DNA of 64,000 nt from Adiantum capillus-veneris. Its lineage: Eukaryota; Streptophyta; Polypodiopsida; Polypodiales; Pteridaceae. How positions within the stretch are numbered: position 1 is the stretch's first letter; every line of letters starts with the position of its first letter. Below are positions 1-11,299 of the stretch, piece after piece. The notes beneath the pieces were generated by a model, which saw only the letters and a list, made by a program, of their open reading frames with translations, had not been told where the DNA came from and did no database searches. The DNA lies in assembly GCA_014529385.2 (NCBI GenBank), contig CM043962.1, forward strand, positions 84,531,621 to 84,595,620, written 5' to 3'. A program made the translations under genes and the position numbers.

Positions 1-8
1 ACACGCAT

Positions 9-1020
9 ATGCATGAGCACGTGGCCAATAAGGGGCAAGGCCCTTCTGGTCATGGACAAGGTCCATCTCCGGATTCTCTACACTCTCTCACTGCAAAGCA
101 GGTGGACGAGTTGCTAAAAAACACCAAGCCACCAACTTTTAAGGGAGAGGACCGAGACCGCAATAAGGATGCAGTGAATATCTTCCTTGACAAGTGGGAT
201 GGAATTCATGCCTTACGGCGTACTCCGGATGGAGTTAGAGCACTGTAGACAAGTTTGACTCTGGAAGGCAAGGCCTGTAAAAATGGTGGATGTCTCTCAA
301 GGAGAAAAATATCATACCACATAGTTGGACACCCTTTGAGGCTATGTTTCAAAAAGAGTTTTTGCCCACGAATGAGTCAGATAGAAATTGGACGGCTTGA
401 GACACGTGTTCCATGCACCAACACCCATCATTGCTTGAATATATATCTCACTATCGGGATGTTATCCTCAAGTTGGAAGGGTTGGACACCTTTCAACAAG
501 TACGTGGGTTTATCCGTGGTCTGAAGCCAGAGCTTAAGAAGCACGTCAAGACTCAGGACCCTAAAACACTTGAGGAGGCCATAGTGAAAGCACACATTCA
601 TGATAATCCGGATGAAAAGAAATCTCATAATAATCACGCGCCTGCTAATCCACATGGTAATACACGCACTCAGCATGGACACAATAAAAGGAAATTTTTA
701 GTAGCCAATTTTGAAGCTGCTAAAACACCCAAGAGGACTCGCGGGCCTCTCTCTCCTGAGAAATTTGAGAAGGCTAAAAAAGAGAAGTTATGCTTTCAAT
801 GCTTGAAAAGCGGCCATGGAAAAAAGGATTTTCCCAAGGAGAAATCTACTGCCCACGACAAGGAGAAAGCAGTGCACACAGTGCAACTGCTGCCTCTTGA
901 GTCTTCCTCACGTGTCTCCATGGTGGAGGTAACTCACACTGAGGTGGTGCATGAATGTTGTATCACAGCTTCCATGTGGCAACAGACCTTCGATCCACAT
1001 GAGTTAGTGCGTATGCACGG
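9..1020 (+). pseudogene. Gypsy-1 gag remnant
   Basis: Two frames are needed to read it: 9-248, then from about 290 onward with the best frame at 413-1020. The second part has the typical retrotransposon capsid context (FIRGLKPELKKHV at about 508-546), followed by a basic stretch and a nucleocapsid-like zinc knuckle at about 787-835. The knuckle reads CFQC-LKSGH-GKKDF: the CX2CX4H part is present but the last cysteine is phenylalanine, so zinc binding is probably lost. Gag would form the virus-like particle that packages element RNA. Confidence 0.75.
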
Positions 1021-1028
1021 ATCTCTTC

Positions 1029-1358
1029 AAGGGCACAAGGTGCGTATCTTGGTAGATGACAGCGCTACTCACAATTTCATTAATTATGGATTAGTGAAAA
1101 AACTCAAATTGCCCCAAACTCCGAGTTTCCACCGCTACAAGGCAACAATGATGAATGGTTATGATGAGAAGTATGGTTATGATGAGAAGTATGGAAGTCA
1201 GAGCTGTACTGTTGAAAATACAAGGCTATTCCACATCCTTGGATTTCCAGGTTATGAATATGGAGCAAGTAGATGTGGTACTTGGTAGAGAATGGTTGCA
1301 TAGCCTAGGACCATCACTGAAGTGTAGCTACAAGCACAACATCCTGATCTGTACATAA
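1029..1358 (+). pseudogene. Gypsy-1 aspartic protease remnant
   Basis: The frame at 1029-1120 contains VDDSATHNFI, a damaged form of the DSGATHNFI active-site motif of plant gypsy proteases; the glycine of D-S/T-G is missing. A frameshift near 1230 moves the continuation (VDVVLGREWLHSLGP, about 1269-1313) to another frame. This second block matches the usual end of the protease fold, before the linker into reverse transcriptase. The protease would release the polyprotein parts; with this active site it is unlikely to work. Confidence 0.7.
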
Positions 1359-1573
1359 GAGCTTATGTAGCTCGTTTTTTATAATGAAATAGAAGAAGTT
1401 TTCTTGTGTTATTCATTGTGTCATTTTCTTTCCAATGTTGAATCTGTTGAACATTCCTCAACGCCGCATGCTTCTCTCCCATCTCTTCCAGCAATGGCTA
1501 CTTCTCAACAAGCAAAGGTTGCAGGGGAAAGAGTTAAAAAAATTATTAATGGAATTTTGCTTTTCCTAATGAT

Positions 1574-2890
1574 TTGCCATCAGGATTGCCGACACGATCT
1601 ATGCAACATGGCATCGACGTCGTTGCAGGCAGTAAACCAGTTAGTAAACCACCCTACAGAATGAGTTATTTTGAAGCTGCTGAGGTGGAACGTCAGCTTA
1701 CTGACTATCTTAGCAAGGGGTTTATCCAACCGAGTTCTTCACCATGGGCTTCTCCTATCCTATTAGTGAAGAAAAAGGATGGTAGTTTGCGCATGTGCGT
1801 AGACTATCGTGGATTAAATACGGTCATTGGTAAGAACAAATACCCATTACCACCCGTGGATGAGTTGTTCGACAAGCTCATTCATGCTTGTATTTTTTAT
1901 GAAGATAGACTTACGGTCGGGGGTTATCACCAAGTACATATTCGACTTGTTGATATACCCAAAACTGCATTCCGAACAAGGTTTGGACATTACAAGTTTT
2001 TGGTTATGCCTTTTGGGTTTACCAATGCGCCCGCAACATTCATGACACTCATGGATGGTGTCTTGAGACCGTACTTGGGTAAATTTGTTATCGTTTTTCT
2101 CGATGACACTCTTGTATATAGTGATTTTGAGGAAGAACACTTGCAACATCTGAGGCATGTGTTTGAATTGTTACGAACAAATAAGTTATATGCCAAAGAA
2201 TCCAAGTGTGATTTTCTCAAGGAGGAAATTCACTATCTTGGGCATGTTATCTCACCTACTGGGCTGCACATGGATCAATCCAAAGTGGATGCCATTCGGA
2301 GGTGTCCTTCTCCTAAAAATCTGGAAGAGTTACATATTTTCTTGGGATTTGTAGGTTTTTATCGAAGGTTCGTTAAAAACTATGCTAATATTGCTGTTCC
2401 CATGACAGACCAACTGAAAAGCAAAGGAAAGACCTTCCAGTGGGGGGCCGCTCAATAGCATAGTTTGATACACTCAAGGATGCATTAGCTACAGCTCCTA
2501 TTCTAGCTATTGTGGATCCTTTGAAGCCATTCGTTTTGGAAATGGATACCAATAACCGTGCTATTGGAGCAGTCCTTCTACAAGAGGGGAGGCCAATTGC
2601 ATTTGAAAGCAAAAAGCTTGATTCAGCGTAGCAGAATTATTCTGCTTATGAACGCGAACTCTACGCAATAGTGTCTACCTTAAAGACATAGCGGCATTAT
2701 TTGTATGGAGCTCAATTTGAGATTGTGTTTGACCATGAAAGCATAAAATGGTTTACACAACAAACAGACTTGAAGGGTCAAAAGGCCAGGTGGGTTGAGG
2801 TTCTTTAGGAGTATGATGCAAAGCTCCGGTATCGTAAAGGACGATACAATGTGGTGGTTGATGCTCTTAGTCGTATGCCTGACATCAATT
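1574..2890 (+). pseudogene. Gypsy-1 reverse transcriptase and RNase H
   Basis: The RT frame 1574-2458 is open for 294 codons. It holds SSPWASPILLVKKKDGSLRM and the palm motif FLDD at 2096-2107 (the YxDD box, both aspartates kept). A TAG at 2456 ends the frame; RNase H continues to about 2880 with further TAG stops near 2628, 2689 and 2806. Recognisable RNase H pieces are [16 protein letters not shown] and YERELYAIV, ending in the DALSRMP linker. The polypeptide would copy element RNA to DNA and remove the RNA strand. Several stops look like CAG or TGG changed to TAG, as expected from cytosine deamination. Confidence 0.9.
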
Positions 2891-3109
2891 CCCTTTTGTT
2901 CATGGAACTTCTGAATTTTTGGATTCTCTGAAGGGAAAATATGAGCATGATGACGCATACTCCAAAGTGTGGAGCCATGTGCAAATGAGGGATCCTTCTC
3001 ACTTCAATGTTGGTAGTGTGTCGTTAACCTCCACACATAGTTCTCCGCCGTCGAGTGATGAATTGCAATGATGGAAGAATTTTTCCATCGATAATGGGTA
3101 CATACTCCA

Positions 3110-4446
3110 CAAGAAGAGAGTTTGTGTACCAATGGACACGAACATTTGACGCCAAATTATTTATGAATGTCATGACAGTCCAAGTGCAGGGCACCCGGGT
3201 ATAAAAAAGACTTATGCTCTCGTACGACGACAATTTTACTAGCCATGTCTACATGGCTTCGTTCGAGACTATGTCTTGCATTGCCAAAAATGTCAAGTTA
3301 ACAAAGCAGAGTGCTTGAAGGTAGGAGGACTCTTACATCCTTTGGAGATTCCCAACGGAAAATGGGAAAGTATCTCTATGGATTTTATTGTGGGTTTACC
3401 AACCACTCTACGAGGTCATGACTCAGTATGGGTGGTCGTAGACCGATTGACTAAACTATGCAAGTTTATTCCAACCAACTCGACAATAAAAACTCCAGAA
3501 TTAGCTAAGTTATTTGTGGACAATTTGTACAAGTTGTATGGTTTGCCCAGTAACATCGTGAGTGATCGTAATCCCAAGTTTAACAGCCATTTTTGGAGGG
3601 CTGTGTTTAAACGATTGGGTACGCAACTCAACCTTAGTACAACAGATCATCCAGAAACGGATGGTCAAACTGAACGAGTTAACCAAGTGCTACAGGATAT
3701 GCTACGCGCATACGTTAGCAAGAAACAAACAGACTGGGAAGAGTATCTACCTCTTCTTGAGTTTGCTTACAAAAGTGCTAAGCATGTCACAACTGGATTT
3801 AGTCCTTTCATGCTCATGTATGGTTTTCAACCTAGGTCACCTGTTACAGTGGGGTTGGCAATCGAAAAACTCCAGTAGGTTAAGGATTTTCTCCAAGACC
3901 ACATGGATATGTTGAAACTTGCTCGTCAGAATGTCTGACAAGCGCAGGATCGGATTAAGAAGTACGCTGATGAGAAACGTTGGCAAGTTACCTTTGAGGA
4001 AGGGGAAGAAGTGTTTTTGCGTGTGTCAGAGCATTCAAAAAGTTTGAAGATTGGGCCAACACCTAAATTATCTCCAAGATATTGTGGGCCTTTCAAGATA
4101 CTCAAGTGAGTTGGTGATCGTGCCTACAAACTCTCGTTACCGACACACTCTCGTGTCTATCCGGTATTTCATGAAAGGCGTTTATGTAAACGATTACATG
4201 GGGACGACAATGTCATTGACCAACATATTCTGGTCGATTTTGTTGAACCTCCTACCCCACCGCATGAACCTGAGCAGATTCTTGACTATCATGACTTACG
4301 TAAGCGTCATCATGTACGTCGACAAGCTTTAATCAACTGGAAAGATCGACCTGAAGAAGGTGCCACTTGGGAAAACATAAGTGCTCTTAAGAAGAAGTTT
4401 CCCACTTTTGTTTTCGAGAACGAAAACACTTCTCCAAGGAGGGAGT
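3110..4446 (+). pseudogene. Gypsy-1 integrase with C-terminal chromodomain
   Basis: The HHCC zinc-binding region begins near 3170 and contains CQKCQVNK-like residues around 3279. The 200-codon open stretch 3276-3878 holds the catalytic core: SMDFIVGLP (first Asp), VSDRNPKF (second Asp) and DGQTERVN (Glu), so D,D-35-E is complete. After a stop at 3876 the frame continues in pieces through a basic region. It ends in a chromodomain-like block at about 4260-4446 (EQILDYHD, then W-KDRPEEGATWE). Chromodomains steer chromovirus insertion to modified histones. Stop TAA at 4446. Confidence 0.9.
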
Positions 4447-4448
4447 AA

Positions 4449-4960
4449 TGTCAAGCCAACGACATACCCAGGGGGGTCACAGACCAGAGCCAAGAGGCCG
4501 GCTACCAGTGTGGACTGGGGATTTAGAGGCTAAGGGGCTATATATGGGAGGTTGGGATGTGAATCCAAGGCATGATAGTTCCCTGGGCCTCTTACCTTGA
4601 ACTTGCCAAAACATGTGACTGAGTGCAAATACCTTATCTCCTACCGCCCTGTCAAGAGCTTGAACATCAACTTGTTGCAATGTCATCAATTGATGATGTG
4701 ACAACTTACCAGGTGGTTGGTATGAAACAAAATAGAGACAAAGACAGTATATAAGCAATCCCATTCCCAAATCTGCTTTTGGACTTTGGAGTTATAGAGT
4801 CTTATAAGTAATTGAGATGCTTAGCTTTTTTGTGAGCCACAACTCTTAGAGTAGATCACCTTTTTGTGCAGAAATTTTATGACAATAGAAAGTGTTTGAC
4901 ATGCTTTTTGCCTGTGATATCGTCTCTTGGCGCACATAGATCAAAGAATGTGCACACAAG
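4449..4960 (+). repeat. 3' LTR of gypsy-1
   Basis: Starts with TG immediately after the stop codon and purine tract. It contains a TATA box at 4748-4754, as expected of a U3 promoter. The end is approximate. Confidence 0.6.
4748..4754 (+). promoter_or_regulatory. TATA box in gypsy-1 LTR
   Basis: TATATAA sits about 300 bp into the LTR, followed by AG-rich and U-rich sequence typical of the R/U5 part. It is inferred to be the former LTR promoter; activity is unknown. Confidence 0.5.
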
Positions 4961-5383
4961 GCATGGGCCATTTGATAGGAAATTGATTAAAAGATATGAT
5001 TAGAAGGAGCCTACATAGACCAAGAACCCGTGTGCTATGTGAAGTGAAGCAAGGGTTATTCCCCCTGCAATCATCTATGCTTGCATTTTAAAGGCATCGA
5101 GGCAGAAAGATATAGGTTGTTTTCATCAGATGTGATATGAAGCGAGGGCTTATCTCCAGATACGATCACCTATGCTTCCATTTTGAAGCAATCTCTAGGA
5201 GTAGTAGGATACACAACTAAAGGAAAGATTAGCTACGCACAACCTTGAAGAGTGGCCACAATGTCTGTACCATGAGAATGTGAACCTACCTTTTTTTCCC
5301 GAGCCCTACTGGTAGGACCCCCCTTCCCCTCAATTGCAAGCGGCGTAACGATTATCAAAATACAATTTTCTAGCCTCATCAAG

Positions 5384-5385
<2 letters not shown>
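4961..5385. other. Non-coding stretch with a diverged direct repeat
   Basis: No gene seen. Two diverged copies of a ~55-bp sequence (GAAGC-AGGG-TTAT-TCC ... ATCA-CTATGCTT-CATTTT) lie at about 5041-5095 and 5135-5189. A related piece appears at about 43775-43815, so it is a dispersed repeat of unknown type. Confidence 0.4.

Positions 5386-5422
<37 letters not shown>
5386..5422 (+). repeat. (CT)n microsatellite
   Basis: About 18 CT units directly abut the C-terminal end of the minus-strand LINE ORF1 fragment. Confidence 0.95.
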
Positions 5423-5425
<3 letters not shown>

Positions 5426-5880
5426 GATGATGGCTTTGCCTCCTCGGTAAACTGCCCATTTCCCTGCTGTGCACGCTTCTCTCATCTTTTGGAGTTCGAC
5501 CTTTTTTTGTTTGAGTTGGGTGGGTGTGAGATCTTCGGCAAACCAAATTTTTGTGTCCTTCAGAAGCTTCGATTGCTCAAGGAGCTTGACTCGATCTGCT
5601 TTGGTCTTGAAGGCAAGAATTGCATGGTTGGTGCGATGCTCGTGAGCGAGAGTGGTGATTGTTGCTGGATCCCATTGTATCATGGGGGTTGTTGTTCGGA
5701 TGCGAGCGAAAGACTCGTAGAACTTGGGGTCCTCCTTTCCTTGCCAATTGCTCGGGAGCCCGCCAATGCGGACATTGAGAGCAATAGCATCTTGTCGCTG
5801 TCGTTCGATTGCGTAGACGCCACACGAACTTCAACTTTGCAAAAAATGACATCTGCACTTGAGTTTTGACCTTCTCTATG
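5423..5880 (-). pseudogene. LINE ORF1 fragment, copy 1
   Basis: Read on the minus strand, about 5880 to 5423, with one frame change near 5680. The first frame contains LNVRIGGLPSNW and the second (from 5683) contains AFKTKADRVKLLEQ, KDTKIWFAEDLTPTQ and a C-terminal GKWAVYRGGKAII. This order matches the RRM-like plus C-terminal RNA-binding arrangement of LINE ORF1 proteins, which coat LINE RNA. A second copy with the same VRIGGL and GKWA...GGKAII landmarks lies at 8030-8815. The class of LINE is inferred; it differs from the CCHC-type ORF1 at 50.9 kb. Confidence 0.55.
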
Positions 5881-5906
5881 AGGGTGATTTTCGCTTCCAC
5901 ATTCAT

Positions 5907-6409
5907 CCCACCTTATCTTTTTTCCCCCACTCCATGGACCCTCAATCCTTAATTGATATGTATCAAACAGAATCTTTTGTACTTTTTTGTTATGCTCCTA
6001 TAAGTCATATATGACCTTCGTGGACGATAATTCAATCTATCTATCTATTTCTCACCCTCCCTCTTGTTGTTTAAGTAGCGAAAAAAAGCCTCATTATCAT
6101 GCCAAGCTTGGCTTGGAAGTTGGAATCCTTCATTTGATGCACTACAGTTTCACCCACCTTTTTCCTTTGACGCGGATTCGGGTGCGCGTATAATTTGAAG
6201 AGAGCCGTCCAGAAATGGCACCAGATTCGCGTACAAGTTACTGTGTGGCGTTACACTATACTCAGGTACTACGTGCGCGCACGATGGCTTCGGGTGTCCT
6301 GGGTTGTCTCCAGTTTTGGTTGAGCTTCCATTCGACCTAGCCCTGCTACGTGCACAGTTTCGCCTCGCTGAATCCATTGCGTACTGTATTTGAGCTGTAT
6401 TCCATTCTG
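5907..6409 (+). promoter_or_regulatory. Probable promoter and non-coding first exon of the DUF569 gene
   Basis: No credible coding frame is seen. A strong splice donor (CTG|GTAAGTGAC) lies at 6409/6410 and pairs with the acceptor directly before the DUF569 start codon. A 5' untranslated exon therefore probably ends at 6409. A weak TATA-like sequence (GTATAATT) lies near 6188. The transcription start is not identifiable. Confidence 0.4.
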
Positions 6410-7105
6410 GTAAGTGACGAATCAGATTGCTCTTCGTGGGTTCGCTTGTCTCATTCTTTGCTCATGAGCTACTGGGGCAAAAGGGCAACAATTTCTTGCG
6501 CGCGCAAGTGTTTATGATATGTATTGTGGTTCAAATCTGTCGTTATAGATTTCCTCAAGGATGGCTTCAAAAGAGACTTGAATGGTTGCAATTGAAGGAA
6601 CCAGCTGTTTCCGTTTCCTACTTGAAAGTGTAGGTGCAGACATGGATAGCCAACCTCTTGTCAAAGCTAAGGTGTCTGTTGAAAAAGCGTTGGGCCTGTA
6701 TGTCTTTGGTACTTCCTGACTAGATATTGAAATTTAAGCCCATAGACTATATACCTTGTTTCTTGACAGCATCATGTCAGGTCAAATGACAAGGTCTGCA
6801 CGTGTTCCTAGATTCTTTCAAAACCTGGACTGCCCGCATAGCAATGAGCGCAGTGCTAGTTATTATGCTTACTGAATCCTCAAGAAATTGTTTCTTTCCA
6901 TCTGATATGCTTGTTGCTATGAGTCATAAGGGGAAATGTAACACGTCCTCTAATTGATTTAGAAAGTAGAGCATGCTCTATAGTCTCGGTTTGTTGGTCC
7001 ATTGAAGACTGAAGTGAGGGGCCCCTTTGCACGGGTATTTGTATGCTTTGATAGAGCATGTTTTATGATATTTGTTTAAGAGTAGAATGGTGTTGTATTT
7101 TGCAG
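6410..7105 (+). other. Probable 5'-UTR intron of the DUF569 gene
   Basis: Donor GTAAGT at 6410 and acceptor TTTTGCAG ending at 7105, one base before the ATG at 7107. The sequence between is T-rich and has no convincing coding content. Transcript data would be needed to confirm use. Confidence 0.5.
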
Positions 7106-7106
7106 G

Positions 7107-7682
7107 ATGGATTTCTTTAAGAAGTCCAATGCAGTACGACTAAGAAGCCGCCATGGAAAATATCTGTTTGCGGATGATGATGAATGTGCTGTATCTCAAA
7201 GCAGAGAGGGATCAAAACGAAATGTAGTTTGGACTGTGGAAATTGAAGATGATGACCCATCTGTGATTAAATTGAAGAGTTGTTACAACTGTTACTTAAC
7301 GGCAACAAATGTACCTTTTCTTTTGGGGTGGACTGGCAAGAAAGTACTGCAAATGAAACTTGTTGATTCAGAGTCATCTGTTATTTGGGAGCCCATCAGA
7401 GATGGCTATTCTGTAAAGCTCAGAACACGCGCTGGCAACTTTTTACGGGCAAATGGCAGTATACCTCCATGGAGGAATTCCATTACCCATGATTCAGCTC
7501 ATAAGCAAGACTGGTTTTTGTGGGAGGTAGTTCCTATGGGTAATGGATTGTCAAATGATGGTGGCTTTTCTCAGAATACTTCTTTTGCAAGCAATACATC
7601 TTTCACAACCAACACATCGTTTACAAGTAATGCTCCAATATCACAACAATCGTCGTTTGCAAGCAATGCTTCATTTAAAGAG
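7107..7682 (+). CDS. DUF569 (fascin-like) domain protein, coding exon 1
   Basis: Encodes residues 1-192. The N-terminal ~145 residues are a full DUF569 domain: MDFF start, AVRLRSRHGKYL, a basic patch SREGSKRN, VVWTVE, LKSCYNCYLTA, PFLLGWTGKKVLQ, then YSVKLRTRAGNFLRANG and PPWRNSITHD, ending DWFLWEVV. This is the plant beta-trefoil family related to actin-bundling fascin; the cellular role of most members is unproven. A linker of repeated (S/A/T)NTSF-like units follows (about residues 152-190). The ATG is chosen because it begins the conserved MDFF and lies one base after a splice acceptor. The exon ends in phase 0 at GAG|GTAAGT. No frame damage is seen. Confidence 0.93.
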
Positions 7683-7772
7683 GTAAGTTTTCGTCTCACT
7701 TGTTGCTGAAATAGTTGAATGTTTGGAAGTGCAAAGAGTGAAGAACTCATTTGTAACTTTGCTTTCAGCCTA

Positions 7773-7775
<3 letters not shown>

Positions 7776-7833
<58 letters not shown>
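7776..7833 (+). repeat. (GA)n microsatellite
   Basis: About 29 GA units, starting 93 bp inside intron 1. Confidence 0.95.
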
Positions 7834-7835
<2 letters not shown>

Positions 7836-8029
7836 ATCCACGAAGGTTAGACACGACCCATGGGACCAAAAACAAACATTACAAGGGTTCCATTTAGGTA
7901 GAAGATGGTCGATACATATCAGTTAAGGACTGAGAGTCCATTGAAAGGGTAAAGAAAAAAGGAAAAAGGAAAAAATGAAACACAACCTAGGGGTTAGCTG
8001 TGAGAGAGAGCCGATTTGGGATTTTGAAA

Positions 8030-8815
8030 CTCTTATATGATGGCTTTACCACCTCAGTAGATTGCCCATTTACCTTGTTTGCGGGCTTCGTGTACCTTCT
8101 TGAGCTTGCTTGCTTTAATCTTGAGTTGGTTTGTGGTCAATTCTTTGGCGATCCAAAGAGTTTTTTCCCTTGAGGAGGCGGGTTTGGCATAGTAGCTTCA
8201 TCCGTTCTTCTTTGTCCTTGAAGGTGAGGACACAATGTTTGGGTGGTACACGTCTATGCGTGTTGTTGATCTAAGAAATGGTTTCTGGCTTGATGTTGAC
8301 AGGTTGAAGAATGTCATTGAGTTTGTCGATTGCTTTTTTGAGAGCGTCTTTACTAGTGCACCATGGTGAGTGAAGTCCTCCAATCCTGACCTTCAGACCT
8401 AGGGATTCTTGTAGTCGGCATTCTTGTAGAGCTGTGTGTATCTTGGTGTCGGATCTTCCTATGTGTCGCTTCATGGACTTCCTACTGAAATGCTTTTACG
8501 GTCTTTGTGAAGGAGGCTTTAAGTTTGTTAGCTTCTGCAAGTAGAGCTTGGCACTCTACTTTCTAAGCAAGCGTTGCTTGAGTTTCTCATTCTCTCCAAT
8601 GAGTTCTTGGATTTGAGCCTTGAGGGTAGTAATGCGTGCTTCTTTGCAAGCGATGGGATCTTTTCTTGGTGCTGCAGTCATGACGAGGAAGCTTTTGCGT
8701 GAGAAAGGAGTGCCAAAGGAAGACATTGAGGCTTCCTTTAGTACCTTTCCAATGCTTAATGGGTTTGACAAAGTGTGCAGAGGCTTGTTAACACTAGTCC
8801 TGTAATTGGACACTT
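8030..8815 (-). pseudogene. LINE ORF1 fragment, copy 2
   Basis: Minus strand. It begins with about 85 residues (8813-8556) ending in a strong coiled-coil heptad run (ITTLKAQIQELIGENEKLKQ). The 8474-8271 frame follows with LGLKVRIGGLHSPW and KKAIDKLNDIL. A third decayed frame near 8090-8035 reads GKWAIY-GGKAII-like residues. Coiled coil, RRM-like block and C-terminal domain in this order are the layout of a LINE ORF1 protein. It is a paralogue of the 5.4-5.9 kb fragment and shows several frameshifts. Confidence 0.55.
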
Positions 8816-10095
8816 AAGTGTTCTGTTTTCCTACCAAGTTTTGGCAATTTATTTGTCAAACTAGAAAGAAGTTTTTTACACTTTGCTTCTACCATAGATT
8901 GGTTATGAGGGAAAGAAAACGTTGGATTTTTCTCCATGTCAAAATACAATCCTATGGAGAGAATTATAGTAAGTTCTAAGTCATAAATTTTAGTGAAATT
9001 TCAAGCTGTTTTGTTAAACAAATCATAAAATTCTTGATCTTTTCGTATAGGTGGCCTTTTTTATGTTTATAAAAGCTGAGTGTTAGTACTTAGTGTTACA
9101 AAACAATGGAATTCTCTTTAAAGCTTAGTTTCCAAGTCACACGCAAGTTATAGACATAATATCATACTTGAGCACATGCTGAATAAGAGTATAATTTTGG
9201 TCTTCCAAAGGTCCCCTCATGGAATTGGGGCTATTCTAGTGTAGTTTTACATCTACAAATGACTTTACATGTTAAAACCAAGAAACTACTTTATTTTTCG
9301 GCTCTGTGACTAAGTTAAATCTCGTTGGTTGGACTCTATCTTGAATTTTTTATTGTGCAAAAACTATTGAAAATCTTGAGTTCTTCATAATAACATTGAA
9401 ACCAAGGTTTTAGGTTCCCCAATTGTGTATGTACCATGTACTTTGATACGCTTAATTGATCTACCTGGAAAGTTTGATATTATTTGAGGTTTTGAATGTT
9501 TATGTCTCAAGAATGAAAATATTAAAGTTTTCTCCTACACAGTTTTTAGTATTTAAAATGATCCAATAATTGTTGCATACTAAAGCCCTTCTACTTTCCA
9601 CCTTGAGTCCTCAATGGAAAGGGTAAGCAAATTACCACTTTTTAAAACTCACAAATACATCAAAAACATATTTTTCTTTACATACAATGATATGCTTGAA
9701 ATGGCCATATCAAACACGTAGAAATTTCCATTATTCTATATACTCTAAATGATTTTTTTTGCACATGAAACTTTCAATTATCTATAGCACAATTGTAGAA
9801 AAGTCACATAAAATTTTCTACAAGGTCGCTTCATTTTTTTCTTGAACTTATAAAGTCGATTTCTTCAAAGCATCAATTGCAGTCTTATGAGGGTCAACTT
9901 TATGAGTGTAGTTTCTTGATCATGGTAGATTTTAAAATGCAAGGTTATATTTTTACAAGACCCTCTAGCTAACATATTTAAGCATATCAAGAGGGTTTTC
10001 TTAAATACACCGTCTAATGCAAGTAGAATTTAATTTAAATTTGTAAAAGAAAGACGTTTGCCTTCAAAGGTGCGAAAGATTTCTTTTTGGAGCTC
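8816..10095. other. AT-rich intronic DNA without recognisable features
   Basis: Read on both strands; no coding, LTR or repeat structure seen. It may be original intron sequence or TE DNA too old to recognise. Confidence 0.5.
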
Positions 10096-10437
10096 TTAGA
10101 CTTTCAAAAGTTTGGGTGGATTTGTAGGTTTGCACCATTGACGTTGTCCTGCGGGGATTTAACTCGATGACGTCGATAGCGGGTGGCTAGTGAAGCCGGG
10201 ATCTGCACGCAGGCAAAAGTTGGGATTTGTACCGAGGTCGGGATTTGCATGCAAGTAATTGATGGCATTGGGAGCAACAAGTAACCCACTGCACAGGAAG
10301 CAGCAGGCGTTGAAGTCGGATCTGCAAAATGCTTGTGCACAGGGCAATTGTAGCTCGGGCGTAGGACAAGGCTATAAGTTAACGCCCCCCCACAGGGTTG
10401 CCTTCGCCAGAGAGAGGGAACCCTAAGAGTTCTTGGG

Positions 10438-10439
<2 letters not shown>

Positions 10440-10500
<61 letters not shown>
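10440..10500 (+). repeat. (GA)n microsatellite
   Basis: About 30 uninterrupted units after a short G run. Confidence 0.95.
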
Positions 10501-10502
<2 letters not shown>

Positions 10503-11167
10503 ACATAGAGTTGCGGTTTGGTTGCATTGTTGGCATGGATTGCGCTTTGGCTAATATCAGAGGATTGGAGATCGGAGATACAAGCAACATGGCTTCGAGA
10601 GATTGGTCTTGCCACCCCTCTTTTCAGAGGCTCTTCACAACGTAGATTGCTTGGTCTTACTTTCCCTCTTCATGGTGCATGATCCCAGCTCAAACTATTT
10701 AGTCTAGCTTTTCCTCATCTTGGAGGACCCGACCTACTGACAAGACACCGTCAAGTGGTTGTCCATGCGGTCTATTACTAATTATTGTAGCATACGATAA
10801 CTTCTACGGTGGAAATAGTTGAGTCCTATGGAGCATGTTTGCGGCAAACTGCTTAGTCTAGTCTACTTGGACTTTTTGTCAATTCAAACGCCTAGCCAAA
10901 TTGCATTGCTGCTTCTTCCTCTTTTCCTCAAATGTGTCGTTACACATGCCAACACATATTTTTTTTGGCATTTTATCTGACGCAACTTTTGCAAGCCAGT
11001 TGGTATGTGATAGAACACCTGTAATGTGCAGCGGAAGTGAATGTTGATATTGCTCAAGACGAGTGCTCTGAACTGTGCTCAAGGGTTCCTTTTACTTACG
11101 TAAGGGAGAGCCTTCCGATCTTTAGAGAGAGAGTGCAAACAAAGTGAATGCTATTGTGAATGAAAGT

Positions 11168-11169
<2 letters not shown>

Positions 11170-11227
<58 letters not shown>
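11170..11227 (+). repeat. (GA)n microsatellite
   Basis: About 28 uninterrupted units. Confidence 0.95.
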
Positions 11228-11229
<2 letters not shown>

Positions 11230-11299
11230 ATACGACACCAGACGGTTCTCAAACCCTCCTCCAAGGGGCCCCCTCTCTATGGCGAGAGAACTATGCTGT

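Larger units (their letters stand above)
1..4960 (+). mobile_element. Ty3/gypsy element 1 (chromovirus-like), 5'-truncated by window edge
   Basis: Gag, protease, reverse transcriptase, RNase H, integrase and a C-terminal chromodomain occur in that order on the + strand, which is the Ty3/gypsy order; the chromodomain places it among chromoviruses. The 5' LTR and start of gag lie outside the window. The reading frame is broken by many stops and frameshifts, so the element is not autonomous. A purine-rich tract at 4436-4445 precedes an LTR start (TGTCAAGCC) at 4449. The right end of the 3' LTR is estimated, because no second LTR is available for comparison. Confidence 0.9.

Noticed and set aside
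1-4960. Possible endogenous pararetrovirus or retrovirus
   Set aside because: No movement protein, coat protein or env frame; the domain order and chromodomain fit a Ty3/gypsy chromovirus.
10104-10369. Overlapping minus-strand frames rich in Cys and Ala
   Set aside because: Three overlapping frames in one place without homology; probably LTR or old repeat sequence.
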